Shown here: positions 1 to 6,455 of the stretch, piece by piece
Layout: each line of letters starts with the position of its first letter
How positions within the stretch are numbered: the stretch's first letter is position 1
Assembly (NCBI GenBank): GCA_036675025.1
Contig: JAKFFN010000164.1
Span: forward strand, 1 to 6,812
Direction: 5' to 3'
Length of the DNA stretch: 6,812 nt
Origin: JAKFFN01 sp036675025
GTDB lineage: Bacteria; Sumerlaeota; Sumerlaeia; Sumerlaeales; Sumerlaeaceae
Notes under the pieces: model-generated
What the model saw: the letters and a program-made list of their open reading frames with translations, nothing else
Told to the model about the DNA's origin: nothing
The model's database searches: none
Translations under genes and position numbers: made by a program

Positions 1-915
1 AATGATAAACGCCATGTGGAGAGTCCAACTGGAGAACTCATATTTCTCGCCTAGCTTTATGGTACCCATGCCATAGAAGAAAAACTGCAGATACCAGGTG
101 GCGCCGGCCAGCGCGCAAAAGATGACGTTCATCACCAGGAGGGTTGGCTTTACGCTGAAGTACTCGCTACCGGTTCCGTTCTTAATGTTCAGGTAAAGGC
201 ACCAGATCAGGTTGCTGGTAAAGCCTCCTGCCATGATGATGATGTATGTGGGATTGTTTGAGAAGATCGGCTCGGCGCCCAGCGCCACGGCGGCATCGGC
301 AATGGGCTTGCCGGCGGCGATGGCAAAGGCCATGCAGGCGCTCATGATGCCGCAGAACATGGCTATCCAGACGCCCTTTTTAAAGCTGAATTCCCGTATG
401 GTCTGGCGCTTCACTTCATCAGGCAGTTCAGCCTCTTTGCGCATGCCGGCCACGCCGCACACCGCTATACCGACCAGGCAAACCGCGACTCCTAACAGGA
501 CGACGACCCCGGAGGTCGACTGAAACAGATCTGCAAACGTGCCGAAGTACATGGGCGGGATGAGCGTACCAAATGCCGCGCAGGCGCCCAGTGCCAGCGC
601 GTACCCGAGAGACATGCCGAGGTACCGCATGGACAATCCGAACGTTAGACCGCCAATTCCCCACAGTGCGCCGAAGACGTAACTCATTAGTAAACTTCGC
701 ATAGGTGCAGCACGCAGAGCAGCAACGGGATCAGGAATCGTCATGTAAGAGGCGACCCACGGCGTTATGATCCAGCTTACGATGCCGCCCACCAGCCAGA
801 AGCTCTCCCATGACCAGCCCTTTACTCCGCGAAAGGGAATGTAAAAGCTGGCCGCAGCCAGCCCGCCGATAGCGTGAAGCAGGACACCGAGTTCCGGGTT
901 GTTCGTAATGGCCAT
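1..915 (-). CDS. rhaT: L-rhamnose/proton symporter, RhaT-like, C-terminus cut off by the window edge
   Basis: Inner-membrane proton-coupled sugar importer of the RhaT branch of the drug/metabolite transporter superfamily. I translated 305 in-frame codons from the ATG at 913-915 down to base 1. Several stretches closely match my memory of E. coli RhaT: WSWESFWLVGGIVSWII (residues 34-50), GALWGIG and MRYLGMSLG (82-103), KKGVWIAMFCGIMSA (179-193) and WYLQFFFYGMG (274-284). Most of the protein is hydrophobic, with about nine membrane segments visible. E. coli RhaT has 344 residues, so about 40 residues, roughly the last helix, lie outside. The start follows the upstream isomerase gene by 18 bases, with a modest GAGAAAG purine stretch before the ATG, so the two are probably one operon. 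Family is confident. The true substrate is less so, because the neighbour is an arabinose-isomerase-type enzyme rather than rhamnose isomerase. Confidence 0.9.
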   Translation of the reverse strand, partial: MAITNNPELGVLLHAIGGLAAASFYIPFRGVKGWSWESFWLVGGIVSWIITPWVASYMTIPDPVAALRAAPMRSLLMSYVFGALWGIGGLTFGLSMRYLGMSLGYALALGACAAFGTLIPPMYFGTFADLFQSTSGVVVLLGVAVCLVGIAVCGVAGMRKEAELPDEVKRQTIREFSFKKGVWIAMFCGIMSACMAFAIAAGKPIADAAVALGAEPIFSNNPTYIIIMAGGFTSNLIWCLYLNIKNGTGSEYFSVKPTLLVMNVIFCALAGATWYLQFFFYGMGTIKLGEKYEFSSWTLHMAFII

Positions 916-933
916 ATCTATTCTTTCTCGCTG

Positions 934-2376
934 CTAGTGGACGACGACAAGCTGCAGCCCGCTCAGCCGGGCGAGTTTCTGTAGGCGGCTGACCTGGTGA
1001 CCAATGCCAAGGGCCACGTGATGAGTGGGGCCTTCCGCACACCAGCGGTTCATGAACTCGGCCGGGCCAAGGGGGAACTTCAGGCGTGAGTTCGTATTGC
1101 CGATGCGGAACGTCTCACCCGGTATGCACTCCCCTTCTGCGGCCAGCATTTTCAACCGGCCATCAGCCGTCTGGGTCATGCCGAGTATTGTTATCGGCCC
1201 GTTCTTTACGCTGAACTCTACGGAGACCCCGCCACCGCGCTTTCCATGGTACAGCCCGAGTCCGCGCAATACCGGCCGCTCCGCGCTGATGGCAACATGG
1301 CCGGGCCCATCATGACCCATGAGGATAAAGTTCTCGATAAAATCCATAGCGTAAAATTCTGTGTAGGAGCCGCCGGCCTCCATGCGATCCATAATCATCA
1401 TGGCCATGCATGTCTTTAAATCGCCTTCGCCGGAGGCTGGCACGCCGCGGGCGGTAAGAAGCGAGTTCCCAAGGATCACGCCGGCGCCGAGCTGCTCATA
1501 CTCGTTGCCATCGACACCGCGATAGTAGTAGGTCAGGCCGTCGAGGTCGAAGTCGGAGACAAGGCGGTCAAGTCCCACTGCCACCCGGCAGGCCCAGTTC
1601 ATTGATTCATCAGTAATCGGCTTGGCGATGGGGTCGACACCGGGATCGGCGATGTCAAAGATAGACAGCGCCTCGTCTTTCTTGGCAGCGATTTCGGCAT
1701 CCGTTACCGCGTTCACTCGCTTCTCGAGGTCATCCATCTCCAGCACTTCGATATGGCTTCCGAGCTGGGCCGAGTGCATGGTGAAGTCGGAGTACATATC
1801 CAGCATACCGGGGTAAGTATGACCCAGGAAGCCAACGCGGCTGTAGTGCAGACTCCGCTGAACCCCTGCAGCCATTACCCAGTCGGATATTTCCGACCAC
1901 GCAGCCGGATCTTCATAGAGCATGCCCGACACGACGTTGAACTGGATTTGCGCGCGGGCAAATGCGCAGGAAATTTCAGGCACGCAGCAGGCGCAGCAGT
2001 TTGCCAGCCACTCCCCCGTCGTCATGTTCGGGTAATCGAGCTGTGCCACCGGTTGCAGATTCAATATCAGCACCTGGGCCTTCGTGCGCTGTACGGCAGG
2101 CAGCACCTGTGCAGAGGTGGCATAGGTGGCAACGTAACACAGGATGAGATCCACGTTCTCACGAGCGAAAAAATCACCGGCCTCACGGGCTTTAGGTCCA
2201 GTATCTACCATTCCTGCGGAGACGACATCGGCGCCGAAGCTGGCGACCTGGTTCTCCACGTACTGCTGATAGCCTTCCAGCCGCTCCTTCAGGCCGTCAA
2301 ACTGTGCCCAGTAGGCTTCCAGTCCAATTCCAAATATCCCAACACGAGGCTTCAGGCGAATCTTGCGCTCTGGCAA
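934..2376 (-). CDS. L-arabinose isomerase-family (AraA/FucI-like) sugar isomerase
   Basis: Predicted cytoplasmic metal-dependent aldose-ketose isomerase of 480 residues, near the roughly 500 of E. coli AraA. Aligned by eye with AraA, the four metal-site residues are present: E317 in GEGD, E340 in SYTEFY, H355 in MGHDG, and H452 or H453 in PTHHV (AraA E306, E333, H350, H450). An N-terminal Rossmann-like part begins with RVGIFGIG (11-18). Residues 127-131 form an unusual CCACC cluster. The start is TTG at 2374-2376. An in-frame TAG lies two codons upstream and a strong GGAGGGAG sits about seven bases before it, so the TTG is well supported. The gene is followed after 18 bases by an RhaT-like symporter, suggesting a sugar import and isomerisation operon. 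Overall identity to true AraA looks low, so the sugar (arabinose, fucose, rhamnose or another) is not fixed by sequence. No kinase, aldolase or regulator is visible in the window. Confidence 0.85.
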   Translation of the reverse strand: MPERKIRLKPRVGIFGIGLEAYWAQFDGLKERLEGYQQYVENQVASFGADVVSAGMVDTGPKAREAGDFFARENVDLILCYVATYATSAQVLPAVQRTKAQVLILNLQPVAQLDYPNMTTGEWLANCCACCVPEISCAFARAQIQFNVVSGMLYEDPAAWSEISDWVMAAGVQRSLHYSRVGFLGHTYPGMLDMYSDFTMHSAQLGSHIEVLEMDDLEKRVNAVTDAEIAAKKDEALSIFDIADPGVDPIAKPITDESMNWACRVAVGLDRLVSDFDLDGLTYYYRGVDGNEYEQLGAGVILGNSLLTARGVPASGEGDLKTCMAMMIMDRMEAGGSYTEFYAMDFIENFILMGHDGPGHVAISAERPVLRGLGLYHGKRGGGVSVEFSVKNGPITILGMTQTADGRLKMLAAEGECIPGETFRIGNTNSRLKFPLGPAEFMNRWCAEGPTHHVALGIGHQVSRLQKLARLSGLQLVVVH

Positions 2377-2383
2377 CGGCTAG

Positions 2384-2391
2384 CTCCCTCC
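2384..2391 (-). promoter_or_regulatory. Strong Shine-Dalgarno for the TTG start of the isomerase
   Basis: On the minus strand GGAGGGAG lies seven bases before the TTG start codon. It is the best ribosome-binding site in the window and decides the start, since an in-frame TAG lies between it and the TTG. Confidence 0.8.
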
Positions 2392-2481
2392 GGTTCGCAA
2401 TTTTCAGGTTTTGTCACGGTGGTGATGCCTAATGTCCAGCAGGATATGCGAAATCAGACTGCATTTAAGGCAATTACGGAC

Positions 2482-2510
2482 TTGCAAAGCGAGGGCTGAT
2501 CCTCTATACC
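2482..2510 (+). promoter_or_regulatory. Candidate sigma-70 promoter for the zinc-ribbon/thioredoxin gene
   Basis: TTGCAA (2482-2487) and TATACC (2505-2510) are separated by exactly 17 bases, each matching four of six consensus positions. A start near 2517 would give a leader of about 36 bases before the ATG at 2553. The site is in the divergent spacer. I saw no equally good minus-strand promoter for the isomerase. A loose inverted repeat, AWATGC-N11-GCATAT, around 2447-2466 could be an operator but is weak. Confidence 0.35.
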
Positions 2511-2552
2511 CTGTATCCGCAAGTAACTTATCATCGGCAGGGCCCTGTAACC

Positions 2553-3674
2553 ATGAGCTATTACGAAGACGATATCCTTTGTCCCAAATGCGGGCACTAC
2601 TCTAAAAACCTCGACACCTGCGAGCACTGCGGGGCCCTGATCTCGCGCATACGAGAGCGTGAGCTGCACCAGGCCGACATGAGGCTGGATGACGAGCAAA
2701 CGGCTGCCGATCTAAAGCCCATCAACCCGGAGCCGGGCGTATCCTACACCGCTATTATTTCGGTGCTGGTTATTATGGCGATCATAGCTGCTGCGGTCTA
2801 TTACAAGTCCCATGATGATGATCCTGATCCGGATGAGGAAGTAGCTGCTGCAACCTACGAAACGCCTGCGGCGACCGAACCCGAGATTGCACTGCCGCAG
2901 GGTACGCCTATTTATAACTTTACCAAATCCGAAGCGGCTGCTGCTGAGACTCCGGGCACACGGGATGCGGCTCCAACTGAAAAGACTGAAGAAGAGGGTC
3001 CCGGAGTCTTCTCCTTAATCGGTGATGCCATAAAAGCGCAAGTCGAGCAGACAGCGGCCTCGGCGCCCGAGGCAGTTGCCGCACCAGCTCCAGCACCCGC
3101 CGTCGAGCAACAGGTTGCTTCCGTACCTGCTCCGGCAGCGGCAGCCGTGCCTCAGCAAAAGCGGCCCGCAAATGATGATCTCAGCCCAATAACAATTGGG
3201 GAGGGTGAAATCTCGAGCAACTTCGGCATCAAGGCTTCCGAATCGGCCGCGGCAAAAGCGGCTTCGAGCCCGGCCGCAGCGCCAGCCCCTGCGGCTGTTG
3301 GTGCAAAAGCGGATTCCACCCCGGCAGCGGCTTCGCCAAATGGTTTTGGAAAGCGATCGGTTGTGGCGGTGGACAGCAATTCCTTTAAGCGCGAAGTGCT
3401 CTTTCACAGTTCTGAACCGGTACTGGTGGATTTCTACGCCACGTGGTGCGGGCCGTGCAAGCGCCTCGCACCGCAGCTTGAGGTCTTCGCCGGACTCAAT
3501 GACGGGCTGAAGGTGGTAAAGCTGGATATCGACCAGAGCAAAGAGCTGGCGATGAAATACAAGATCAACTCCGTGCCAACGCTCGTCCTGTTTAAGAATG
3601 GCCAGGAGATCGGCCGCAACTCCGGCGTGCCGTCAATGTCGGAGCTGCAGGCGAGCATCAAACCTCACTTGTGA
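2553..3674 (+). CDS. Membrane-anchored zinc-ribbon/thioredoxin fusion protein
   Basis: A 373-residue protein with four parts. A zinc ribbon has CPKC (C10, C13) and CEHC (C23, C26). A single membrane helix spans about 65-84. A low-complexity Ala/Pro/Glu linker covers about 88-265. A thioredoxin domain covers about 268-373, with the active site WCGPC (298-302) and the cis-proline loop VPT (P342). The WCGPC motif is typical of reducing thioredoxins that open disulfides. Arg/Lys-containing sequence precedes the helix and an Asp-rich DDDPDPDEE follows it. This suggests the zinc ribbon faces the cytoplasm and the thioredoxin domain the periplasm (inference). E. coli TrxC also has an N-terminal four-cysteine zinc finger, but no membrane helix or long linker. 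A weak AGGG precedes the ATG by ten bases. It is transcribed divergently from the sugar operon and ends in a terminator. The domains are confident; the cellular role and redox partner are unknown. Confidence 0.9.
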   Translation: MSYYEDDILCPKCGHYSKNLDTCEHCGALISRIRERELHQADMRLDDEQTAADLKPINPEPGVSYTAIISVLVIMAIIAAAVYYKSHDDDPDPDEEVAAATYETPAATEPEIALPQGTPIYNFTKSEAAAAETPGTRDAAPTEKTEEEGPGVFSLIGDAIKAQVEQTAASAPEAVAAPAPAPAVEQQVASVPAPAAAAVPQQKRPANDDLSPITIGEGEISSNFGIKASESAAAKAASSPAAAPAPAAVGAKADSTPAAASPNGFGKRSVVAVDSNSFKREVLFHSSEPVLVDFYATWCGPCKRLAPQLEVFAGLNDGLKVVKLDIDQSKELAMKYKINSVPTLVLFKNGQEIGRNSGVPSMSELQASIKPHL

Positions 3675-3681
3675 GGTTTTT
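3660..3681 (+). terminator. Intrinsic terminator overlapping the stop codon of the thioredoxin fusion gene
   Basis: A perfect nine-base inverted repeat, AAACCTCAC and GTGAGGTTT with a two-base centre, runs into TTTTT. The real hairpin would open the innermost pair or pairs to form the loop, leaving a CCTC/GAGG core. The TGA stop (3672-3674) lies inside the right arm, so the last codons of the gene form the hairpin. The stem is short and the T-run is five bases, so efficiency is uncertain. Confidence 0.65.
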
Positions 3682-3697
3682 CCATTGAATCTATATT
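3669..3697 (+). promoter_or_regulatory. Candidate promoter for the small gene downstream, nested in the terminator
   Basis: TTGTGA (3669-3674) and TATATT (3692-3697) are separated by 17 bases; TATATT matches five of six consensus positions. Transcription would begin near 3704, at or just after the ATG at 3702. If real, it favours translation from the internal ATG at 3720, or a nearly leaderless message. Confidence 0.35.
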
Positions 3698-3701
3698 AAA
3701 A

Positions 3702-3941
3702 ATGATTCTAATTTCTAACATGCAGACTCGCGAGAGCCATCTAAAAAGACTCATTTTTGAACTAGGCCACTCCATGTTCCCACGACCCAAGCAGACGGCG
3801 CTGGAAAAGCTAGCCGCTGAACAAGGGCTCAATGGTCCTACGGATCTTAATCAGCTCTACGGTGCTATGGAACAAGATATAGATGATGACTTTCTTGCGG
3901 CTATACAAGCGTTCAGGAATAGCCAGTACGCTGGCCAATGA
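3702..3941 (+). CDS. Small unrecognised protein
   Basis: An open frame of 79 codons from the ATG at 3702, or 73 from the in-frame ATG at 3720; the latter fits the candidate promoter better. Neither start has a clear Shine-Dalgarno. I do not recognise the family. The product looks soluble and helical: a basic, amphipathic N-terminal part (SHLKRLIFELGHSMF), a middle PKQTALEKLAAEQG, and an acidic stretch EQDIDDD before a final helix. There is no signal peptide, membrane helix or cysteine. Codon use differs from the neighbours, with CTA, ATA, AGA and AGG codons and visibly lower GC, which may mean recent acquisition. Its stop overlaps the ATG of a further short frame by ATGA. The sequence looks protein-like, but coding status is not certain. 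Confidence 0.5.
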   Translation: MILISNMQTRESHLKRLIFELGHSMFPRPKQTALEKLAAEQGLNGPTDLNQLYGAMEQDIDDDFLAAIQAFRNSQYAGQ

Positions 3942-4093
3942 CTGAGATTGTTCTGCAGCATTTCCAAACATCAAGAAACCTGCCAGACGCTCGTTGTAGA
4001 TTCGGCAATGCAGCTATCTCTCCCAACCTGAAAAGACTGCACTCCGCCGGCGTGATTCTCACGATTCCACGGCGCACCAGCGGTCAGAGGTGA
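3938..4093 (+). CDS. Possible 51-residue basic protein, start overlapping the preceding stop
   Basis: The ATG at 3938-3940 overlaps the previous TGA (ATGA), the usual arrangement for translational coupling. The frame encodes 51 residues beginning MTEIVLQHF and ending TIPRRTSGQR. It is Arg-rich, with two cysteine-free ends and a single cysteine at residue 20. There is no recognisable domain and no independent ribosome-binding site; AGGAAT at 3915-3920 is too far away. Four of its seven arginines use AGA or AGG, unlike the large genes here, which argues against an established native gene. It could be chance or a fragment of something decayed. Confidence 0.25.
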   Translation: MTEIVLQHFQTSRNLPDARCRFGNAAISPNLKRLHSAGVILTIPRRTSGQR

Positions 4094-4290
4094 TTGCCCG
4101 GTCCGGATAATGCAGTCCACCCGCGTGACCTTCCCGACAATCAACGCCCCGCAGGGGCCAGGGGTGATAGCCCGGGGTGAGGAGATCATCATCCGCGCCA
4201 GCGGGCGGTGATCGACGAGCCCCGGGTCAATGTCCCCCCGCACTCCCAGCCCTGCAGGGGCAGCAATCTTTTCTGGGCTCAGGCCTTCGC
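4094..4290. other. GC-rich convergent spacer with several palindromes
   Basis: This spacer lies between the plus-strand small frames and the 3' end of the minus-strand ABC gene. It contains GCCCCGCAGGGGC (4146-4158), the perfect palindrome CCCTGCAGGG (4250-4259) and two CCCGGG-centred blocks (around 4171-4177 and 4219-4225). A seven-base inverted repeat pairs GACTGCA (4035-4041) with TGCAGTC (4111-4117). None is followed by a proper T-run, so I do not call a terminator. Long open frames cross it on both strands, expected of GC-rich DNA. I recognise no gene or known RNA in it. Confidence 0.4.
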
Positions 4291-6195
4291 CTACTGTAGC
4301 ACACGTCTTTCCGGCTTCTCATCCTCCGGGTTCGGCAATAGTTCTTCGCCCGGGTTCACAAACCTGTTTGCTTCAAAACGGTACTGCTTGTCGTAAAGCT
4401 GGCGGTAGCGGCCGTTCAGCTTCAGAAGTTCCTGGTGCGATCCCCGCTCGACGATCTCGCCATGTTCAAGCACTAGGATCTGGTCCGCACTGATGATCGT
4501 CGATAGACGGTGAGCGATAACAAATGTCGTCCGCCCGCGGCGCAACGCGTTCAAGCTCTCCTGTATCTTCAGCTCGCTTTCACTGTCGAGGCTCGATGTC
4601 GCTTCGTCGAGAATGAGGATAACCGGATCAGCAAGAATGGCCCGGGCTATGGCGAGGCGCTGGCGCTGGCCACCGGAAAGACGAATACCGCGCTCGCCGA
4701 CCACCGTGTCATACTTGTCATCCAACTCTTCAACAAAATCATCCACGTGCGCAATGCGAGCCACCTCGCGAACTTCCTCCATGCTGGCGCCTGGCCTGGC
4801 AAAACGGATGTTATCGGCAATGGAACCGTCGAAGAGAAAGTTATCCTGCAGCACAACGCCCAGGTGCCTGCGGTAATCCCGCAGGCGTAGCGATCCCAGG
4901 TCTCGCCCGTCTACCAGGATCCTGCCTGACCTGGGCCGGTTAAACGCCATCACCAGGCTGACGAGCGTGCTCTTGCCGGAACCGCTCGAACCCACGAGAG
5001 CCGTCGTAGTGCCGGCCGGTGCATCGAACGAAATGTTCTTCAACACGGGCACGCCGGGCTCGTACTCGAATTCGACGTTCTGAAATTCGATATCTCCACG
5101 CAGATCATCAATGGACCCGCGCTCCGCATCTTCGTCATCCTCTGTGGCCATACGCTTGACTTCACGGATGCGATCAAGTCCGGCGAAAGCTTCGCTGATC
5201 TGCGTACCGATGCTGGAGAGCTGGATAACCGGCGACGCCAGCATTCCGGTGAAGAAGATGTACATGACGAAATCACCAAGGGTCATGTCTCCCGCCAGGA
5301 TCGATCTGCCACCGTAGGTAATCATGACGACAGCAATGGCGCCGGTGACTATTGTGGAAAGCGAGGTGATGGCAGATACGCCGGTTACCGCGCCCGCCAC
5401 GGATCGAAACAGGCGGTGGGCTCCCCTGGCAAATACCAGTTGTTCACGCCGTTCGGCCGTATAGGCTTTTACTACCCGAATGCCGCTGAGGGTTTCGCTG
5501 AGGCGCCCGGTAACTTCCGCATTGATTTTGCCCCGCTCGCGAAACAACGGACGCAACCGGGTGAATGCGAACGCCAGGCAGCCGCCAAAGATGGAGAGAA
5601 TGAGTAGCGTAATCAGGGTAAGTTTCCAGTTCAGGTAGAACAACACGCTGAGGGCGAGAACAGCGGTAACAATGCTGCCGGAAAGCTGAGCGAGCCCGGT
5701 ACCAACGAGGTTGCGGATGCCTTCGGCATCAGTCATGATGCGCGAAACCAGGATGCCACTCTGCGTTGCATCGAAGTAGCGGATGGGCAGGCGGGTGATG
5801 TGCTCCTGAACGCTCTTGCGCATATCGGTAATCGCGCGCTGCGCCGCAACGCCCAGCACCTGCGCCAGGGCAAACCCGGTAATTGCCTGGACAATAGTGG
5901 CAGCGCCAGCCGCAAAGGCCAGGAATATAAGAAGATCTCCGCGACCCTTGCCGACAACCTCGTCGATAAGATACTTTGAAGAAGCCGGCAGCACCAGCCC
6001 CGCAAGCCGGCTGACCAGCATGAGAACCAGCCCAATGCCCAGGCGGTGTCGGTGAGCCCAGATGAGCTCGCGGGCTTCGCGCCACACGGTTGACATGGGC
6101 GGCATTTTCTTTTTGGATTCAGGCAGGTGGGCGTTTTCCTGCGCACGCTTGCCGCCGAAAGTTGGTCGGAATGACATGTCGCGGTTTACGCGCAT
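4291..6195 (-). CDS. Half-size ABC exporter, MsbA/lipid-exporter type
   Basis: An inner-membrane transporter with membrane and ATPase domains fused, acting as a homodimer; 634 residues against about 580 for E. coli MsbA. Six membrane helices lie at roughly 51-72, 88-112, 165-187, 190-211, 272-295 and 305-325. The nucleotide-binding domain is complete: A-loop Y378, Walker A GSSGSGKST (402-410), Q-loop Q450, X-loop VVGERG (498-503), signature LSGGQ (506-510), Walker B VILILDE (525-531), D-loop SSLD (534-537) and H-loop H562. It should therefore be active. MsbA relatives flip lipid A core or other lipids, but the family also includes multidrug exporters, so substrate is inferred. The extra length is a hydrophilic N-terminus (about 1-45) and a charged tail (about 608-634). 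Starts at M7 (6177) or M34 (6096) are possible; none has a clear Shine-Dalgarno. A TATGAT box at 6319-6324 lacks a good -35 partner. No lpxK follows, unlike the E. coli msbA operon. Confidence 0.92.
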   Translation of the reverse strand: MRVNRDMSFRPTFGGKRAQENAHLPESKKKMPPMSTVWREARELIWAHRHRLGIGLVLMLVSRLAGLVLPASSKYLIDEVVGKGRGDLLIFLAFAAGAATIVQAITGFALAQVLGVAAQRAITDMRKSVQEHITRLPIRYFDATQSGILVSRIMTDAEGIRNLVGTGLAQLSGSIVTAVLALSVLFYLNWKLTLITLLILSIFGGCLAFAFTRLRPLFRERGKINAEVTGRLSETLSGIRVVKAYTAERREQLVFARGAHRLFRSVAGAVTGVSAITSLSTIVTGAIAVVMITYGGRSILAGDMTLGDFVMYIFFTGMLASPVIQLSSIGTQISEAFAGLDRIREVKRMATEDDEDAERGSIDDLRGDIEFQNVEFEYEPGVPVLKNISFDAPAGTTTALVGSSGSGKSTLVSLVMAFNRPRSGRILVDGRDLGSLRLRDYRRHLGVVLQDNFLFDGSIADNIRFARPGASMEEVREVARIAHVDDFVEELDDKYDTVVGERGIRLSGGQRQRLAIARAILADPVILILDEATSSLDSESELKIQESLNALRRGRTTFVIAHRLSTIISADQILVLEHGEIVERGSHQELLKLNGRYRQLYDKQYRFEANRFVNPGEELLPNPEDEKPERRVLQ

Positions 6196-6455
6196 GCCGC
6201 GCCGCCTTTGTATGCACAGGGTAGATGGGTTAAGTGTGTTAATTGAGAGCAGATTGTTGCACGGTTAGTGGCTGCGAATGATGCGCTATCGGGCGCCGCG
6301 ACTTGAGTTAGTTTTTCTATCATAGTGCGATGAGAATAAGTAGGCTGATGGCGTTGCGGTATTCCCCTGCGGCTTCTTACAGACCCTCACGGCTACAGTT
6401 TTTTTCTTTTGTCGTCTTACCACGACCCGAAGACATCCTCCCACCGAAATCACCC

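Noticed and set aside
1753..2499. A 248-codon plus-strand frame
   Set aside because: It lies antisense to the well-supported isomerase gene and shows no domain; it is a by-product of GC-rich codon bias.
3021..3350. Ala/Pro-rich coding stretch as a possible DNA repeat array
   Set aside because: The composition is repetitive at the protein level, but no regular nucleotide unit recurs; it is a low-complexity linker within the thioredoxin fusion gene.
4110..4211. A 33-residue plus-strand frame starting at an ATG, followed by a GTGA overlap with another frame at 4208
   Set aside because: Very short, no ribosome-binding site, and the frame at 4208 runs antisense into the ABC gene. Chance is the simplest explanation.
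3971..4243. A 90-codon minus-strand frame starting with GTG downstream of the ABC gene
   Set aside because: It has no recognised domain, no clear Shine-Dalgarno and overlaps the plus-strand frame at 3938-4093. It reads fairly protein-like, so it is kept as an open question under the palindrome-rich region rather than called a gene.
4240..4290. A minus-strand segment reading LSPEKIAAPAGL, loosely like the C-terminal signature of XdhC/CoxI proteins
   Set aside because: The expected following TPEEIA-SI-AEI motif is not found in any frame, and no other part of such a protein is present, so the likeness is too short to support a remnant.
6380..6415. T-rich tract (seven Ts, then CTTTT) in the spacer between the ABC and Pcs-like genes, as a possible terminator
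   Set aside because: The T-run is on the plus strand, where no gene precedes it, and I could not find a convincing stem before it. It would not terminate the minus-strand Pcs-like gene.
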